Source: Acinetobacter sp. S54 (GTDB taxonomy: Bacteria; Pseudomonadota; Gammaproteobacteria; Pseudomonadales; Moraxellaceae). Taken from it: 64,000 nucleotides of DNA. Under the pieces are notes generated by a model that saw only the letters and a list, made by a program, of their open reading frames with translations, did not search any database and had not been told where the DNA came from. Location of the stretch: assembly GCF_016624945.1 (NCBI RefSeq), contig NZ_JACVUI010000006.1, positions 1-64,000 of the forward strand, written 5' to 3'. Of the stretch, positions 1-10,231 are shown in pieces (position 1 is the first letter of the stretch; each line of letters starts with the position of its first letter). Position numbers and translations under genes: made by a program.

Positions 1-1
1 T

Positions 2-751
2 GAGTTGGTAGAAATGGAAGTTCGTGAACTTCTTTCTACTTATGACTTCCCAGGTGATGACACTCCAGTAATTCGTGGTTCTGCGCTTAAAGCGTTGGAA
101 GGCGATGCTGGCGAATATGGCGAGAAATCAGTTCTTGATCTTGTTGCTGCTCTTGACTCTTATATTCCAGAGCCAGAACGTGCAATTGACAAAGCATTCT
201 TGATGCCAATCGAAGACGTATTCTCTATTTCTGGTCGTGGTACAGTAGTAACAGGCCGTGTAGAATCTGGTATCGTTAAAGTAGGCGAAGAAGTAGAAAT
301 CGTTGGTATCAAAGATACAGTTAAAACAACGGTAACTGGCGTTGAAATGTTCCGTAAGCTTCTAGACGAAGGTCGTGCTGGCGAGAACTGTGGTGTATTG
401 TTACGTGGTACTAAGCGTGAAGACGTACAACGTGGTCAAGTATTGACTAAACCAGGTGCGATCAAGCCACACACTAAATTCGATGCAGAAGTGTACGTAC
501 TTTCTAAAGAAGAAGGTGGTCGTCATACTCCATTCCTAAATGGTTACCGTCCACAGTTCTATTTCCGTACGACTGACGTAACTGGTGCAATCCAGTTGAA
601 AGAAGGCGTTGAAATGGTAATGCCAGGTGACAACGTAGAAATGTCAGTAGAATTGATTCACCCGATTGCAATGGACCCAGGTCTACGTTTTGCGATCCGT
701 GAAGGTGGTCGTACTGTAGGTGCTGGTGTTGTTGCGAAAGTAACTGCATAA
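2..751 (+). CDS. tuf: Elongation factor Tu, C-terminal part (cut by window start)
   Basis: GTPase that delivers aminoacyl-tRNA to the ribosome. The frame is open from base 2 to the TAA at 749-751, giving 249 residues, so about 145 N-terminal residues with the GTP-binding P-loop lie outside the window. What is seen matches the end of the G domain and domains 2 and 3: [14 protein letters not shown] opens domain 2, and [15 protein letters not shown] and [15 protein letters not shown] are hallmark domain 3 strands. The codon choice (many GGT, CGT, GTA) looks like a highly expressed gene. A hairpin terminator follows directly. Identification is very secure. Which tuf copy this is cannot be told from here. 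Confidence 0.98.
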   Translation, partial: ELVEMEVRELLSTYDFPGDDTPVIRGSALKALEGDAGEYGEKSVLDLVAALDSYIPEPERAIDKAFLMPIEDVFSISGRGTVVTGRVESGIVKVGEEVEIVGIKDTVKTTVTGVEMFRKLLDEGRAGENCGVLLRGTKREDVQRGQVLTKPGAIKPHTKFDAEVYVLSKEEGGRHTPFLNGYRPQFYFRTTDVTGAIQLKEGVEMVMPGDNVEMSVELIHPIAMDPGLRFAIREGGRTVGAGVVAKVTA

Positions 752-768
752 TCACTTTATAGTAAAAG

Positions 769-794
769 AACGCTCCGTTAGGGGCGTTTTTTTA
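769..794 (+). terminator. Rho-independent terminator of tuf
   Basis: ACGCTCC, a four-base loop and GGGGCGT (one G-T pair) are followed by seven T residues, 17 bases after the tuf stop codon. Confidence 0.85.
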
Positions 795-1017
795 TGTCTG
801 AATTTATATATTCTCTTATTTCTATGCAATGACCTTTGGGTATTTAACTTTTTTAATTTGAATAAAAATATTCGCAACATTTTTTGTCGTCATGACCCCA
901 ACTGATAATTCTGTGTCCTTATCTGCACTTAAGCCTTTTCATTAATTGAGTATGATAAGAATCAAGAAAACAAACAATAAATGTTGATGGCTCTATCGCC
1001 ATTTAGGAGTAATTAGC

Positions 1018-1899
1018 ATGAACGCTAAGGTAAATATTTCAAATCGTGCTGGTGCAAGTTTTCCAGTCCGTCGTATGAACTTTGATTTTGATAATGTGCC
1101 TGAATATTGGATGAATGGTTCGGCAGGATTAACCCATTTTATGACGGCATTATCTGCCTTATTTCCAGATGGTGAAAAACTATTTATCGATTCAGTTCGT
1201 GCGGTTCGTTATCATCCTGCGATTAAAGACAATGAAGCTTTACAGAAAGAAATTAGTGCATTTATTGGGCAGGAAGCTATGCACACCCAAGAGCACGTAG
1301 GTTTTAATGCTTCTGCACAGAAATATGGTCATGATGTCAACAGGTTGGAAAGGCAGACTGGTTTTGTCATTCAGACTGGCCGTAAAATCTTTGCTAAAGT
1401 GGTAAAACCTTTTGGTATGACACAAGAAATGGTGGATCTGACAGCGACGACAGCGTTAGAACATTTTACTGCTACGATTGCTTCTGAGTTATTACGTAAT
1501 ACGCATATTCAGGAACTTATGACAGATGAAACCATGAAATATATGTGGTTGTGGCATGCGATTGAAGAAAATGAACATAAAGCAGTAGCTTATGATGTTT
1601 ATGAGGGGATTTTTGGTCGTGGTTTAAAGGCTTATGCTTTACGTAATACTGCATTAGTTGTCGCAATGGGACTGATTTTTTTAACACAATCTTCTTTTGT
1701 GCTACGCCTTCTACGTGAAGATAATAAATTCAATCTGAAAGAATTGTCTATGATTTACCAATATGCCTATAGCCCATCTAAAGGAATTATTTCAGGGATG
1801 GCCAAAGAAATGTTGGTTTACTTTAAGCCAGGTTTTCATCCAAATGATTTAGATACTGTTGAGTTATTAAAAAACTGGAAAGCTAAATTGGGCTTATAA
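1018..1899 (+). CDS. Metal-dependent hydrolase family protein (PF10118/COG3687-type), copy 1
   Basis: A 293-residue protein of the family annotated as predicted metal-dependent hydrolases. No reaction is established that I can name. Visible motifs look like a diiron helical-bundle pattern: FIGQEAMHTQEH near residue 85, ALEHFTA near residue 150 and WHAIEENEHKAVAYDVYEG near residue 185. These are conserved Glu/His sets spaced along helices. The start is well supported by TTAGGAG upstream of ATG. It is monocistronic, between the tuf terminator and its own terminator. A paralogue with the same motifs is cut by the right edge of the window (63399 onward). The family assignment is firm, the function is not. 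Confidence 0.85.
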   Translation: MNAKVNISNRAGASFPVRRMNFDFDNVPEYWMNGSAGLTHFMTALSALFPDGEKLFIDSVRAVRYHPAIKDNEALQKEISAFIGQEAMHTQEHVGFNASAQKYGHDVNRLERQTGFVIQTGRKIFAKVVKPFGMTQEMVDLTATTALEHFTATIASELLRNTHIQELMTDETMKYMWLWHAIEENEHKAVAYDVYEGIFGRGLKAYALRNTALVVAMGLIFLTQSSFVLRLLREDNKFNLKELSMIYQYAYSPSKGIISGMAKEMLVYFKPGFHPNDLDTVELLKNWKAKLGL

Positions 1900-1917
1900 A
1901 GTTTGCTAGTTATGCAA

Positions 1918-1942
1918 AGGGCAATTAAATTGCCCTTTTTTT
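1918..1942 (+). terminator. Terminator after the metal-dependent hydrolase gene
   Basis: GGGCAAT, TAA and ATTGCCC form a stem followed by a run of seven T. An ATG at 1943 sits directly after the T run, which argues against that ATG being the start of the next gene. Confidence 0.9.
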
Positions 1943-1996
1943 ATGACTCAGGATTCTATAAGATCAGACCTCTTTTTAGTCGTCCATAGTTCAGAC

Positions 1997-2467
1997 ATGC
2001 CAAATAAAATGATCCGTTCCATGCAACAAAAAGATGTCCAAGCTGTTGCGCAAATTGAAAAGCAAGTACAAACGCATCCGTGGACAGCACAGCAATTTTT
2101 GGAATCAGTCGAGGCTTATCAAAGTACCGTGATCGAGCAGCAAGATCAAATTTTAGGGTTTTGTATTTTGCAACCCGTGTTAGACGAGGCTAATCTGTTA
2201 TTAATGGCAATTCATCCAGATTATCAGGGTCAAGGCTTGGGTTATCAGCTTTTGGAAGAATCCTTGCGGTTACTTGAAAATAATCCTGTACAGATATTTT
2301 TAGAAGTTCGTGAAAGTAATCTGGGCGCAATTAAATTGTATGAAAAAATTGGTTTTCATCAGATTGATTTAAGACCAAATTATTATCCTAATCTTGATGG
2401 TTCACGTGAACACGCCATTATTATGGTGAAAAGTTGTAGTGACGATTTCATGGCTTTATTTAAATAA
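1997..2467 (+). CDS. rimI: Ribosomal protein S18 alanine N-acetyltransferase-like GNAT protein
   Basis: GNAT acetyltransferase resembling RimI, which acetylates the N-terminal alanine of ribosomal protein S18. The acetyl-CoA loop is HPDYQGQGLGYQLLEE. It is followed by FLEVRESNLGAIKLYEKIGFHQIDLRPNYYP, which is close to the RimI signature (LEVR.SN..AI.LYE..GF...R.NYYP). The frame is open back to 1943, but that start abuts the previous terminator. I chose ATG 1997 (156 residues). ATG 2009 would give 152 residues and matches the usual RimI length equally well. Neither has a strong ribosome binding site. It converges with bpt, with 54 bases between and no clear terminator. Confidence 0.8.
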   Translation: MPNKMIRSMQQKDVQAVAQIEKQVQTHPWTAQQFLESVEAYQSTVIEQQDQILGFCILQPVLDEANLLLMAIHPDYQGQGLGYQLLEESLRLLENNPVQIFLEVRESNLGAIKLYEKIGFHQIDLRPNYYPNLDGSREHAIIMVKSCSDDFMALFK

Positions 2468-2521
2468 TAAGAACTTTGAATAAAGCTAATCCGTTATGGA
2501 GACAAGTTGCAAAATTGATAT

Positions 2522-3337
2522 TTACTTAACGATTAAATGATTCCATTCAGAAGGAAGGGTGGTCATTAACGAATTACCCAATCGCTGAATCTCTTCTGCG
2601 CTTAATGCGCGATTCAGTCTACGCCATTGTCCATCAAGTAACAGCTCAAGTGGAATATATTGCGATTTATAATTCATTTTTTGTGAATGAGGAACCCAAT
2701 AACCTAAATACAGATAATCAAGATTCAAGGTTTTAACGTACTCAAGTTGTTTTAAAATTGCAAATACACCTAGGGAGCGGCGACTCTCATCTGGGTCAAA
2801 AAATGTATATACCGCAGATAAACCATCATCCATTTTGTCGCAAGTTGATACACAAATCAGTTGATCACCTTTCCAGAGTTCCATAAAGAAACTTTCTGTA
2901 CAGCTATGCACCAGAAATTTTTCAAATTGATCCAGACTAGGTGGATACATGTCACCATCTGCATGCCGCTCATTAATATAACGTTCATACAAATCATAAT
3001 GTAATTTTACTGCTTGATTCGTTGGTGTGATTCGCATTTGTAAATCCTGATTACGTTTCCATGCCTTTTTTTGAATACTATTCATTTGAAAGTCATATGC
3101 AGGAACACGACAGGATAAACATTGACGACATAAATGGCATTCAGGGCGATATACAAAATCACCACTGCGCCGAAACCCAACGCGAGAAAGTTCAGATAGA
3201 GTCACCACATCAATACGATGAATCGGATCTAAAAAGACCATTCTTGCAGATTTATTTTCCAGATAACTACAGTCATGTGGCGGCGTAATATAATACTGCA
3301 AATCATTGAGCAGGGACTTGGGATGATAAGATTTCAT
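2522..3337 (-). CDS. bpt: Aspartate/glutamate leucyltransferase
   Basis: Transfers leucine from Leu-tRNA to proteins with N-terminal Asp or Glu, marking them for ClpS/ClpAP degradation (bacterial N-end rule). It has 271 residues, about the family size. The N-terminal region carries the cysteine cluster typical of ATE-type enzymes (PECHLCRQCLSCRVP, about residues 64-78). The C-terminal half has the GNAT-like segment YTFFDPDESRRSLGVFAILKQ and YLYLGYWV. It lies 22 bases downstream of aat on the same strand, so both N-end-rule transferases are probably one operon. Confidence 0.95.
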   Translation of the reverse strand: MKSYHPKSLLNDLQYYITPPHDCSYLENKSARMVFLDPIHRIDVVTLSELSRVGFRRSGDFVYRPECHLCRQCLSCRVPAYDFQMNSIQKKAWKRNQDLQMRITPTNQAVKLHYDLYERYINERHADGDMYPPSLDQFEKFLVHSCTESFFMELWKGDQLICVSTCDKMDDGLSAVYTFFDPDESRRSLGVFAILKQLEYVKTLNLDYLYLGYWVPHSQKMNYKSQYIPLELLLDGQWRRLNRALSAEEIQRLGNSLMTTLPSEWNHLIVK

Positions 3338-3359
3338 ATTATTGGTCCCTCAATTATTA

Positions 3360-4085
3360 TCATTCAATTAACTTTGCATTTTCGGCAACCGTTTTACTTG
3401 AAAATACACGCTCTTGATAACTTTTCCAATCGATAGGGGGGCGGATAATTACATCTTGTAACGATTTTAAATAGTCTTGCCGAGAAAGTGTACAGGCACC
3501 CAGATTAATTAAGTGATCATTGACCAATTGACAGTCCACCCAAGGCAATCGGTTTTCTTTTCCAAGTAACATTAATGTATAGAAAGCCATTTTTGAAACA
3601 TCAGTACGAAGACTGAACATTGACTCACCAAAACAACCGTGACCAATACTCACGCCATATAAACCACCGATAAGTTCCTGATCATCCCAAACCTCAATAC
3701 TATAGCCATAACCTTCACGATAGAGTTCCACATAGCCTTGTATAATGTCTTCTGAAATCCAGGTTTCACTGGTGTAATTACGTGGGAGAGCACATGAACG
3801 CATCACTCGTTCAAAGGCATGATTAACAGTAATACGATAATCAAACTTTTTCATGTTACGTAACAATGTCTTGCTGGGTTTGAACTGGTCGGGATAGATC
3901 ACACAGCGTGGTTCTGGGCACCACCAACAAATGGGATCACCTTCGTTAAACCATGGGAATAAACCATGCGTATAAGCTTCATACAACGTGGAAGGCTCCA
4001 GATCTGCACCAATACAAATGAGACCCTGACCTTCGGGATCAGACTCAATGGGATCTGGGAAAAGATACATGGATGGAAGCAACAT
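3360..4085 (-). CDS. aat: Leucyl/phenylalanyl-tRNA--protein transferase
   Basis: Adds Leu or Phe to proteins with N-terminal Lys or Arg, the other arm of the bacterial N-end rule. It has 241 residues, full length for the family. Diagnostic stretches are [21 protein letters not shown] near the N-terminus, [23 protein letters not shown] around residues 40-62, and [19 protein letters not shown] in the middle. The stretch [16 protein letters not shown] lies toward the C-terminus. First gene of an aat-bpt operon. A terminator for the upstream methyltransferase gene sits just 5-prime of its start. Confidence 0.97.
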   Translation of the reverse strand: MLLPSMYLFPDPIESDPEGQGLICIGADLEPSTLYEAYTHGLFPWFNEGDPICWWCPEPRCVIYPDQFKPSKTLLRNMKKFDYRITVNHAFERVMRSCALPRNYTSETWISEDIIQGYVELYREGYGYSIEVWDDQELIGGLYGVSIGHGCFGESMFSLRTDVSKMAFYTLMLLGKENRLPWVDCQLVNDHLINLGACTLSRQDYLKSLQDVIIRPPIDWKSYQERVFSSKTVAENAKLIE

Positions 4086-4098
4086 GATGGGAGAAACA

Positions 4099-4129
4099 TA
4101 AAAAAGATCGGCCTTATTTTAGCCGATCT
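4099..4129 (-). terminator. Terminator of the upstream methyltransferase gene
   Basis: On the minus strand AGATCGGC, a nine-base loop and GCCGATCT are followed by a T tract. It lies between the stop of the 4150-5706 gene and the start of aat. Confidence 0.85.
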
Positions 4130-4149
4130 ATATCGATAAAACAGGTCAT

Positions 4150-5706
4150 TTACGCAAATAGCCTGAGTTGCCGAGCGATATTTAATTTATCCGCGGCAAG
4201 GAAATCTGAAGCTTTCTTTTGAATAATTTGTAAACTTTGCTCTTGATCTTTAATTGTATTTTTATCTGCGTCCAACACATACCAGTTTAATTGATTGAGA
4301 ACCTGTTGAACATAATGTGCAAATTCTTCCGCATTATTTAATCCATCAACAAAATGAGCGCGATAGAACAACTGATGGAAATGTTCAGTGGGAATCCCGA
4401 TTCCAGTCAAGGGACTAATTAATGCCTGATAATTTTGATGAAAACTGGCTTGCTCTATTAAGTAATGATTAAGTTGCTGACATTGGGAAGCCACTTTTTC
4501 ACTTGGTAATGAACTTTGACACGGTTGAGCAAAACCTAAATGACATAAAATGACAAGGGCATTTAAAATCTGACCGTAATTGAGTTGAGGCAAAGCCTGT
4601 TCAAGTTCACGAATCGTTTGTGGATGATATTCATTTTTAAAAAAATGTTGGCTAATAGGTTGATAGATATCTTCAATTAAATTAAATGTACCCAGATAAC
4701 CTGTAATATCTTTAGGTAAAAATGAAGGTGCGCTGAGCAATATAAAGGCCGTGTTTCTTAACCGTTCTTGTGTTTGTAAAGTAGTGAGTGAATTTTTACC
4801 CCGTATAAACAAATCACGCCGAAACTGGGTACTGGCAAAGTAGTCACGACACTGTTCTTTAAAAATTGGATGTTCAATGGCATTTAAAAAGTCCTGATGC
4901 TGCTCTGAAAAATTAATATTATCCAGATGAGTATTTAAATCACTTGAACCTGCATAGGTCAGTTTAATTTCCTCAAGTAACCGCACTACTTGCTGAAATG
5001 AGAAGCACTGCCAATCCTGATTTAAATATTCATGAATGAGATAGTTGGGATTCTGGTTTTTTAATTCACCGACTTTTGACAGGGCATGCGGATGACGTTT
5101 TACAAATAATGGATCTTGAGAGAGCAAAGATTCACTAAAATCTAATGCATCTTTAACTTTCTGAATCGGATTGGTACTTTTACTGTTAAATTTAAAATGA
5201 CTATGGAATAACTCACGAATGGGCATATTCGCTGCCCAGCCTGTAACACAGTTATAACTGATATAAACAATCCCACTCGGTTTTAAATATTTGCGTATAA
5301 ATTTTAAAATAATGAGCTGATTTTCATAGCTAATCCAGCTCCAGATTCCATGTAAGCTAATCGAATCGAACATGGGTAAATTGGGTCTGTTAAGAAGTTC
5401 TTCAAAACTATCATCATAAAAATAATGTTCACTTTGGCTATGTTCAGCGACTTGATTAGCATGCGCGGCATGGGCTGGATTAAAATCTGTTCCCCAAAAA
5501 GTTCCCTCATTAGAGGCTGCATGAATATTAATACTGACACCTTGGCCAAACCCAAGTTCACAATGTTGGTGTGTTTCACTCGAACTTGGACAATCAACGC
5601 CATTTAGTAAGAGGCAAAAACGTTGGTAATTTGGACTTAGATCACGGTAATAACCATAGGTATAATTAACTTCTGTTTGATAGCCATTGGTCCAGGTTAT
5701 AGTCAT
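4150..5706 (-). CDS. Class I SAM-dependent methyltransferase with methyltransferase-regulatory domain
   Basis: A 518-residue protein. The N-terminal half is a Rossmann-type methyltransferase: CELGFGQGVSINIHAA (about residues 49-64) is the SAM-binding glycine motif, GTDFNPAHAA follows as the acidic end of strand 2, and FDSISLHGIWSWIS near residue 115 is motif IV-like. From about residue 215 it matches the pattern of proteins with a methyltransferase-regulatory domain (PF10119), including YLIHEYLNQDW. I do not know the substrate. It has its own terminator and is flanked by trxB and aat, neither suggesting a pathway. The family call is good, the function unknown. Confidence 0.75.
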   Translation of the reverse strand: MTITWTNGYQTEVNYTYGYYRDLSPNYQRFCLLLNGVDCPSSSETHQHCELGFGQGVSINIHAASNEGTFWGTDFNPAHAAHANQVAEHSQSEHYFYDDSFEELLNRPNLPMFDSISLHGIWSWISYENQLIILKFIRKYLKPSGIVYISYNCVTGWAANMPIRELFHSHFKFNSKSTNPIQKVKDALDFSESLLSQDPLFVKRHPHALSKVGELKNQNPNYLIHEYLNQDWQCFSFQQVVRLLEEIKLTYAGSSDLNTHLDNINFSEQHQDFLNAIEHPIFKEQCRDYFASTQFRRDLFIRGKNSLTTLQTQERLRNTAFILLSAPSFLPKDITGYLGTFNLIEDIYQPISQHFFKNEYHPQTIRELEQALPQLNYGQILNALVILCHLGFAQPCQSSLPSEKVASQCQQLNHYLIEQASFHQNYQALISPLTGIGIPTEHFHQLFYRAHFVDGLNNAEEFAHYVQQVLNQLNWYVLDADKNTIKDQEQSLQIIQKKASDFLAADKLNIARQLRLFA

Positions 5707-5780
5707 AAAGCTTCCTGTTAAATTAAAAATATTCTTATAAAAAATAGCGGAGTATGATAGTTATAACGTGTCCTTACATA

Positions 5781-5807
5781 AAAAAACCACCTTTTTGGTG
5801 GTTTTTT
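5781..5807 (-). terminator. Terminator of trxB (bidirectional shape)
   Basis: AAAAAACCACC, a four-base T loop and GGTGGTTTTTT form a symmetrical hairpin about 25 bases past the trxB stop on the minus strand. Confidence 0.85.
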
Positions 5808-5830
5808 GTAGCTTACACAAAAAATGGCGT

Positions 5831-6778
<948 letters not shown>

Positions 6779-7099
6779 CTAAGCTTCCTTATTTATACTA
6801 AAATTGAGAAAATTATACGTGAAAGTCGATCAGAAAGGGGCTGATTTGATGTCGATAATATTGATCATCTAAATCGAATTGAGCTATATAGATAAAAGAG
6901 TCAATTGTAGACAATTTAAAAAAATCCTTTAATGTTGTGTAATCAGGTCAATTGCCCCTGACACAAGATTAACAACAAGCGTAAACAATCATGCATCTTT
7001 TTTGTAAGAACAGGTGCATAATATAACTTTTATTCGCAGCGGCTTTTTTGAAGCTGCGACATAACAAGATCAATCTATAACTGGGTTACAGGACAGTAT
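6779..7099. other. Intergenic region between trxB and ftsK
   Basis: 321 bases between divergent genes. The trxB side has a TATAAAT-like -10 and the AAGGAAG ribosome binding site. The ftsK side holds a hairpin with stem CGCAGC/GCTGCG at about 7036-7060, in what would be the ftsK leader. No ORF of note. The length and the leader hairpin leave room for a small RNA, but I see no proof of one. Confidence 0.5.
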
Positions 7100-10000
7100 A
7101 TGACTGCGGTGTCAAGTGTTTATGCACAGCGCTTATTAATCACATTATTTTTGGTTTCTTTTGGGATCTATATGTTTCTGGCAACAGTGACATATACGCC
7201 GTTTGATCCTGGCTGGATGCATATTTCAAGTGATACCCAACAAGTGTCTAATGCAAGTGGAGTGGCAGGGGCGTGGATTGCGGATTTGCTCTTTGGCTTT
7301 TTAGGCTGGGCCAGTTTACTGATTCCACTTTTTCTGTTCATAGAAGCTATACAGGTTTGGTGGCCACGCAGTTTTCTAAATCGTCCTTTTCGTTATGCCG
7401 CTCAGTTCTTTATTATTCTAGCGACCTCGACACTATTGTATTTGCATTGGAATCTGCCCGCTGACACTCTAGACAATGCCTCGGGCGGTATTATTGGTTA
7501 TGAGATTGGGGAAAGCCTGCGTCATTTATTGACGATTTATGGGGCAACTTTATTTTTATTAGTGTTTTGGGTGATCTTAATCACACTTGCTTTTGGTATT
7601 CAATGGAATAAAACGTGGGCTACATTAAAAGCCACACCTGCCTATTTACAGGATCTATTTTATAAAAATGTATCTCCAAATGAGTCTGATTTTGATCTGA
7701 CTGATCAACCTAAAAAAGTTGTGGCTACACAAGCAAGCAAAGCAACGGTAAGCTCAAATCTCTCGTCTCGTGGTGAATTTGCAGTAGAACCTCAGGTACA
7801 ACCTAATACTTCCCCGACCTTAAAAGCAAATGGATATGTGAGTGATGCAGCCGCAGAACGGTTATTTGATGATGTCTTGGCCAAAGAACAGGCAGCGAGT
7901 CAACAGTTCCTGGATGATGAAGATCCTGAGGAATTTGAGAAAACCATTCAAAAAGCACATCAACTACAAAAAGATAGTCAGCGCTTAGTTGCAACTGGGG
8001 AGGTCTGGCGTGCCTTACAATCCGATGATTTGAATCATAAGCAGGAAATTGATGCCTTGTTACGGGCAGCGGATGATGAGCAAGAATTACAGCATTCACC
8101 TTATGATCATTTACAGCAGGTTGCACAGACTGACCCTGAAATAACGGATTATTCTAATCAGGCTCAAAAAAAATCGTCTCTGGATTGGAATGACGATGAA
8201 ATTTTTGATGAATTATTGGCGGCTGTACCGAATAATAAAGTTGCGGATATTCACACTCCATTTCTAGATCATCCAGTGCCTGTCACACACGTACAAAATG
8301 ATGCTGATGGCTTGATTGAGCAGGTAGAACAGACTATTCAGCAGGCTTCTGTAAGCTCATCTCAACCTAAAAATATGCAGTATGCAGAGGAACTGGACGA
8401 TCTTACAGATTTACTGGTTGAGGATGAACAATCAAAGTCCCAGCTAACAAGTAGTAGTTATGCGCAGTCAACGCCATTTGTTAAAGCTACAATTCAAACG
8501 GATTTAAATCATAAACTATCTAAAGAAGAATTTATTGAAGCTTGGCAGGAAACTGCTGGCAAGCCTGATGAAGATGAAAATGATGAATTTGATTTCGATG
8601 CGCCTTTAATGGATGCTTCTGGTCGACCAATGTCACGTTCGATGCAGGTTGCACAAAAACGCAGAGACTTGTCGACCTTACCGGGATTTGAGTTGTTGGA
8701 CAAAGTTGACCCGAACAAGAAAGTGAACTTTACTGCCGAGCAACTGACACGATTGTCTGAATTACTCGAAATCAAACTTCAGGAATTCAATGTCAAAGCT
8801 AAAGTTATCGAAGCTCAACCGGGGCCTGTTGTGACTCGTTTTGAACTGGATTTAGCACCGGGTGTTAAAGCGTCTAAAGTCACTAATATTTCCCGCGATC
8901 TGGCGCGTTCCATGTCGATGGCATCAGTGCGTGTGGTTGAAGTGATTCCGGGTAAACCTTATATTGGGATTGAAGTACCTAATAGCTCCCGTGAAATGGT
9001 ACGTTTGATTGAGTTGTTAGAAACGCCTATTTTCAAGGATCCAGCTGGTTTACTTTCCATGGCAATGGGTAAAGACATTTCAGGAAATCCTGTGATTACT
9101 GATCTGGGTAAAGCACCACATATGTTAGTTGCAGGCACAACTGGTTCTGGTAAATCTGTGGCAGTCAACTCAATGATTCTGTCGATGTTACTAAAATACA
9201 CGCCTGATCAATTACGTCTGATTTTGATCGATCCAAAACAGCTTGAACTGGCAAACTATAACGATATTCCACATTTGCTTACGCCAGTTGTGACCGACAT
9301 GAAAGATGCGGTCAGTGCTTTGAATTGGTGTGTTAATGAAATGGAACGTCGCTATAAGCTTATGTCGTTCTTAAAGATTCGTAAACTTGCGGATTATAAT
9401 CGCAAAGTCGAAGAAGCGTTGGCCAATGGTGAGGATCTAATCGATCCGACATGGAAACCAAGTGACTCTGCAACGCAAGAGCGCGCGCCACGTTTGCAAC
9501 CTTTACCTTCTATTGTCATTGTTGCCGATGAGTTTGCTGATATGATTATGCAAGTGGGTAAAAAAGCTGAAGAAATGATTACTCGTCTGGCACAAAAGTC
9601 ACGTGCCGCGGGTATTCACTTGCTCCTTGCGACTCAACGTCCTTCTGTTGACGTGATTACAGGTTTGATTAAAGCAAATATTCCGACCCGCGTTGCGTTG
9701 CGTGTCAACTCTAAAATTGACTCACGTACGATTTTAGATGCAGGTGGAGCAGAAGACTTACTTGGTCATGGCGATATGCTATTTCTTGGGCCTGGTAAAA
9801 TTGAACCAGAACGTGTGCATGGGGCATTTATCAGTGATGATGAAGTTAACCGAATTTGTGATGCTTGGCGTGAGCGCGGTGATCCAGATTATGTCGATGA
9901 AATCCTAACGCCATACGATGAAGAACCTACATCACGTGGTTTTGAAGACGGCGGAGAAGGTGGCGCTGATCGTGACATGCTTTATGATCAATGTGTTGCC

Positions 10001-10153
10001 TTTGTTTTAGAGACGCGTAAAGCCTCAACTTCTTCACTACAACGCAAATTTAGCTTGGGCTATAACCGTGCAGCACGAATTATTGATCAGATGGAAGAAA
10101 ATGGAATCGTGAGTGCAATGGGTGCCAATGGTAAACGTGAAATTTTAGTTTAA
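7100..10153 (+). CDS. ftsK: DNA translocase FtsK
   Basis: Membrane-anchored hexameric motor that couples division with chromosome dimer resolution. It has 1017 residues. Several hydrophobic segments lie in the first about 180 residues (FtsK 4TM domain). A low-complexity acidic and Gln/Ser-rich linker runs to about residue 500. The translocase follows, with the P-loop GTTGSGKSVAVNS near residue 680, Walker B IVIVADEFADMIM near 815 and LLATQRPSVDVITGLIKANIP near 845. The C-terminus has the gamma winged-helix part (STSSLQRKFSLGYNRAARIIDQMEENGIV) that reads KOPS sites. The ATG is preceded by ACAGGACAG. The linker is species-variable and unremarkable. Confidence 0.97.
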   Translation: MTAVSSVYAQRLLITLFLVSFGIYMFLATVTYTPFDPGWMHISSDTQQVSNASGVAGAWIADLLFGFLGWASLLIPLFLFIEAIQVWWPRSFLNRPFRYAAQFFIILATSTLLYLHWNLPADTLDNASGGIIGYEIGESLRHLLTIYGATLFLLVFWVILITLAFGIQWNKTWATLKATPAYLQDLFYKNVSPNESDFDLTDQPKKVVATQASKATVSSNLSSRGEFAVEPQVQPNTSPTLKANGYVSDAAAERLFDDVLAKEQAASQQFLDDEDPEEFEKTIQKAHQLQKDSQRLVATGEVWRALQSDDLNHKQEIDALLRAADDEQELQHSPYDHLQQVAQTDPEITDYSNQAQKKSSLDWNDDEIFDELLAAVPNNKVADIHTPFLDHPVPVTHVQNDADGLIEQVEQTIQQASVSSSQPKNMQYAEELDDLTDLLVEDEQSKSQLTSSSYAQSTPFVKATIQTDLNHKLSKEEFIEAWQETAGKPDEDENDEFDFDAPLMDASGRPMSRSMQVAQKRRDLSTLPGFELLDKVDPNKKVNFTAEQLTRLSELLEIKLQEFNVKAKVIEAQPGPVVTRFELDLAPGVKASKVTNISRDLARSMSMASVRVVEVIPGKPYIGIEVPNSSREMVRLIELLETPIFKDPAGLLSMAMGKDISGNPVITDLGKAPHMLVAGTTGSGKSVAVNSMILSMLLKYTPDQLRLILIDPKQLELANYNDIPHLLTPVVTDMKDAVSALNWCVNEMERRYKLMSFLKIRKLADYNRKVEEALANGEDLIDPTWKPSDSATQERAPRLQPLPSIVIVADEFADMIMQVGKKAEEMITRLAQKSRAAGIHLLLATQRPSVDVITGLIKANIPTRVALRVNSKIDSRTILDAGGAEDLLGHGDMLFLGPGKIEPERVHGAFISDDEVNRICDAWRERGDPDYVDEILTPYDEEPTSRGFEDGGEGGADRDMLYDQCVAFVLETRKASTSSLQRKFSLGYNRAARIIDQMEENGIVSAMGANGKREILV

Positions 10154-10167
10154 GGACTTAATAAATC

Positions 10168-10204
10168 AACACCGTAGATTAAGGGAATTTACGGTGTTTT
10201 TTAT
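10168..10204 (+). terminator. Terminator of ftsK
   Basis: ACACCGTA and TACGGTGT pair around a loop of about 14 bases, followed by TTTTTTATT, just after the ftsK stop. Confidence 0.8.
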
Positions 10205-10231
10205 TGAAAATAAATCAAAATATTTTATATT

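Noticed and set aside
504..755. Minus-strand ORF inside tuf
   Set aside because: Shadow of EF-Tu codons; no ribosome binding site, no family likeness.
3061..3288. Plus-strand ORF inside bpt
   Set aside because: Antisense shadow of the leucyltransferase gene with no recognisable protein.
7803..8126. Minus-strand 107-residue ORF inside ftsK linker
   Set aside because: Low-complexity linker shadow; the sense strand is clearly FtsK.
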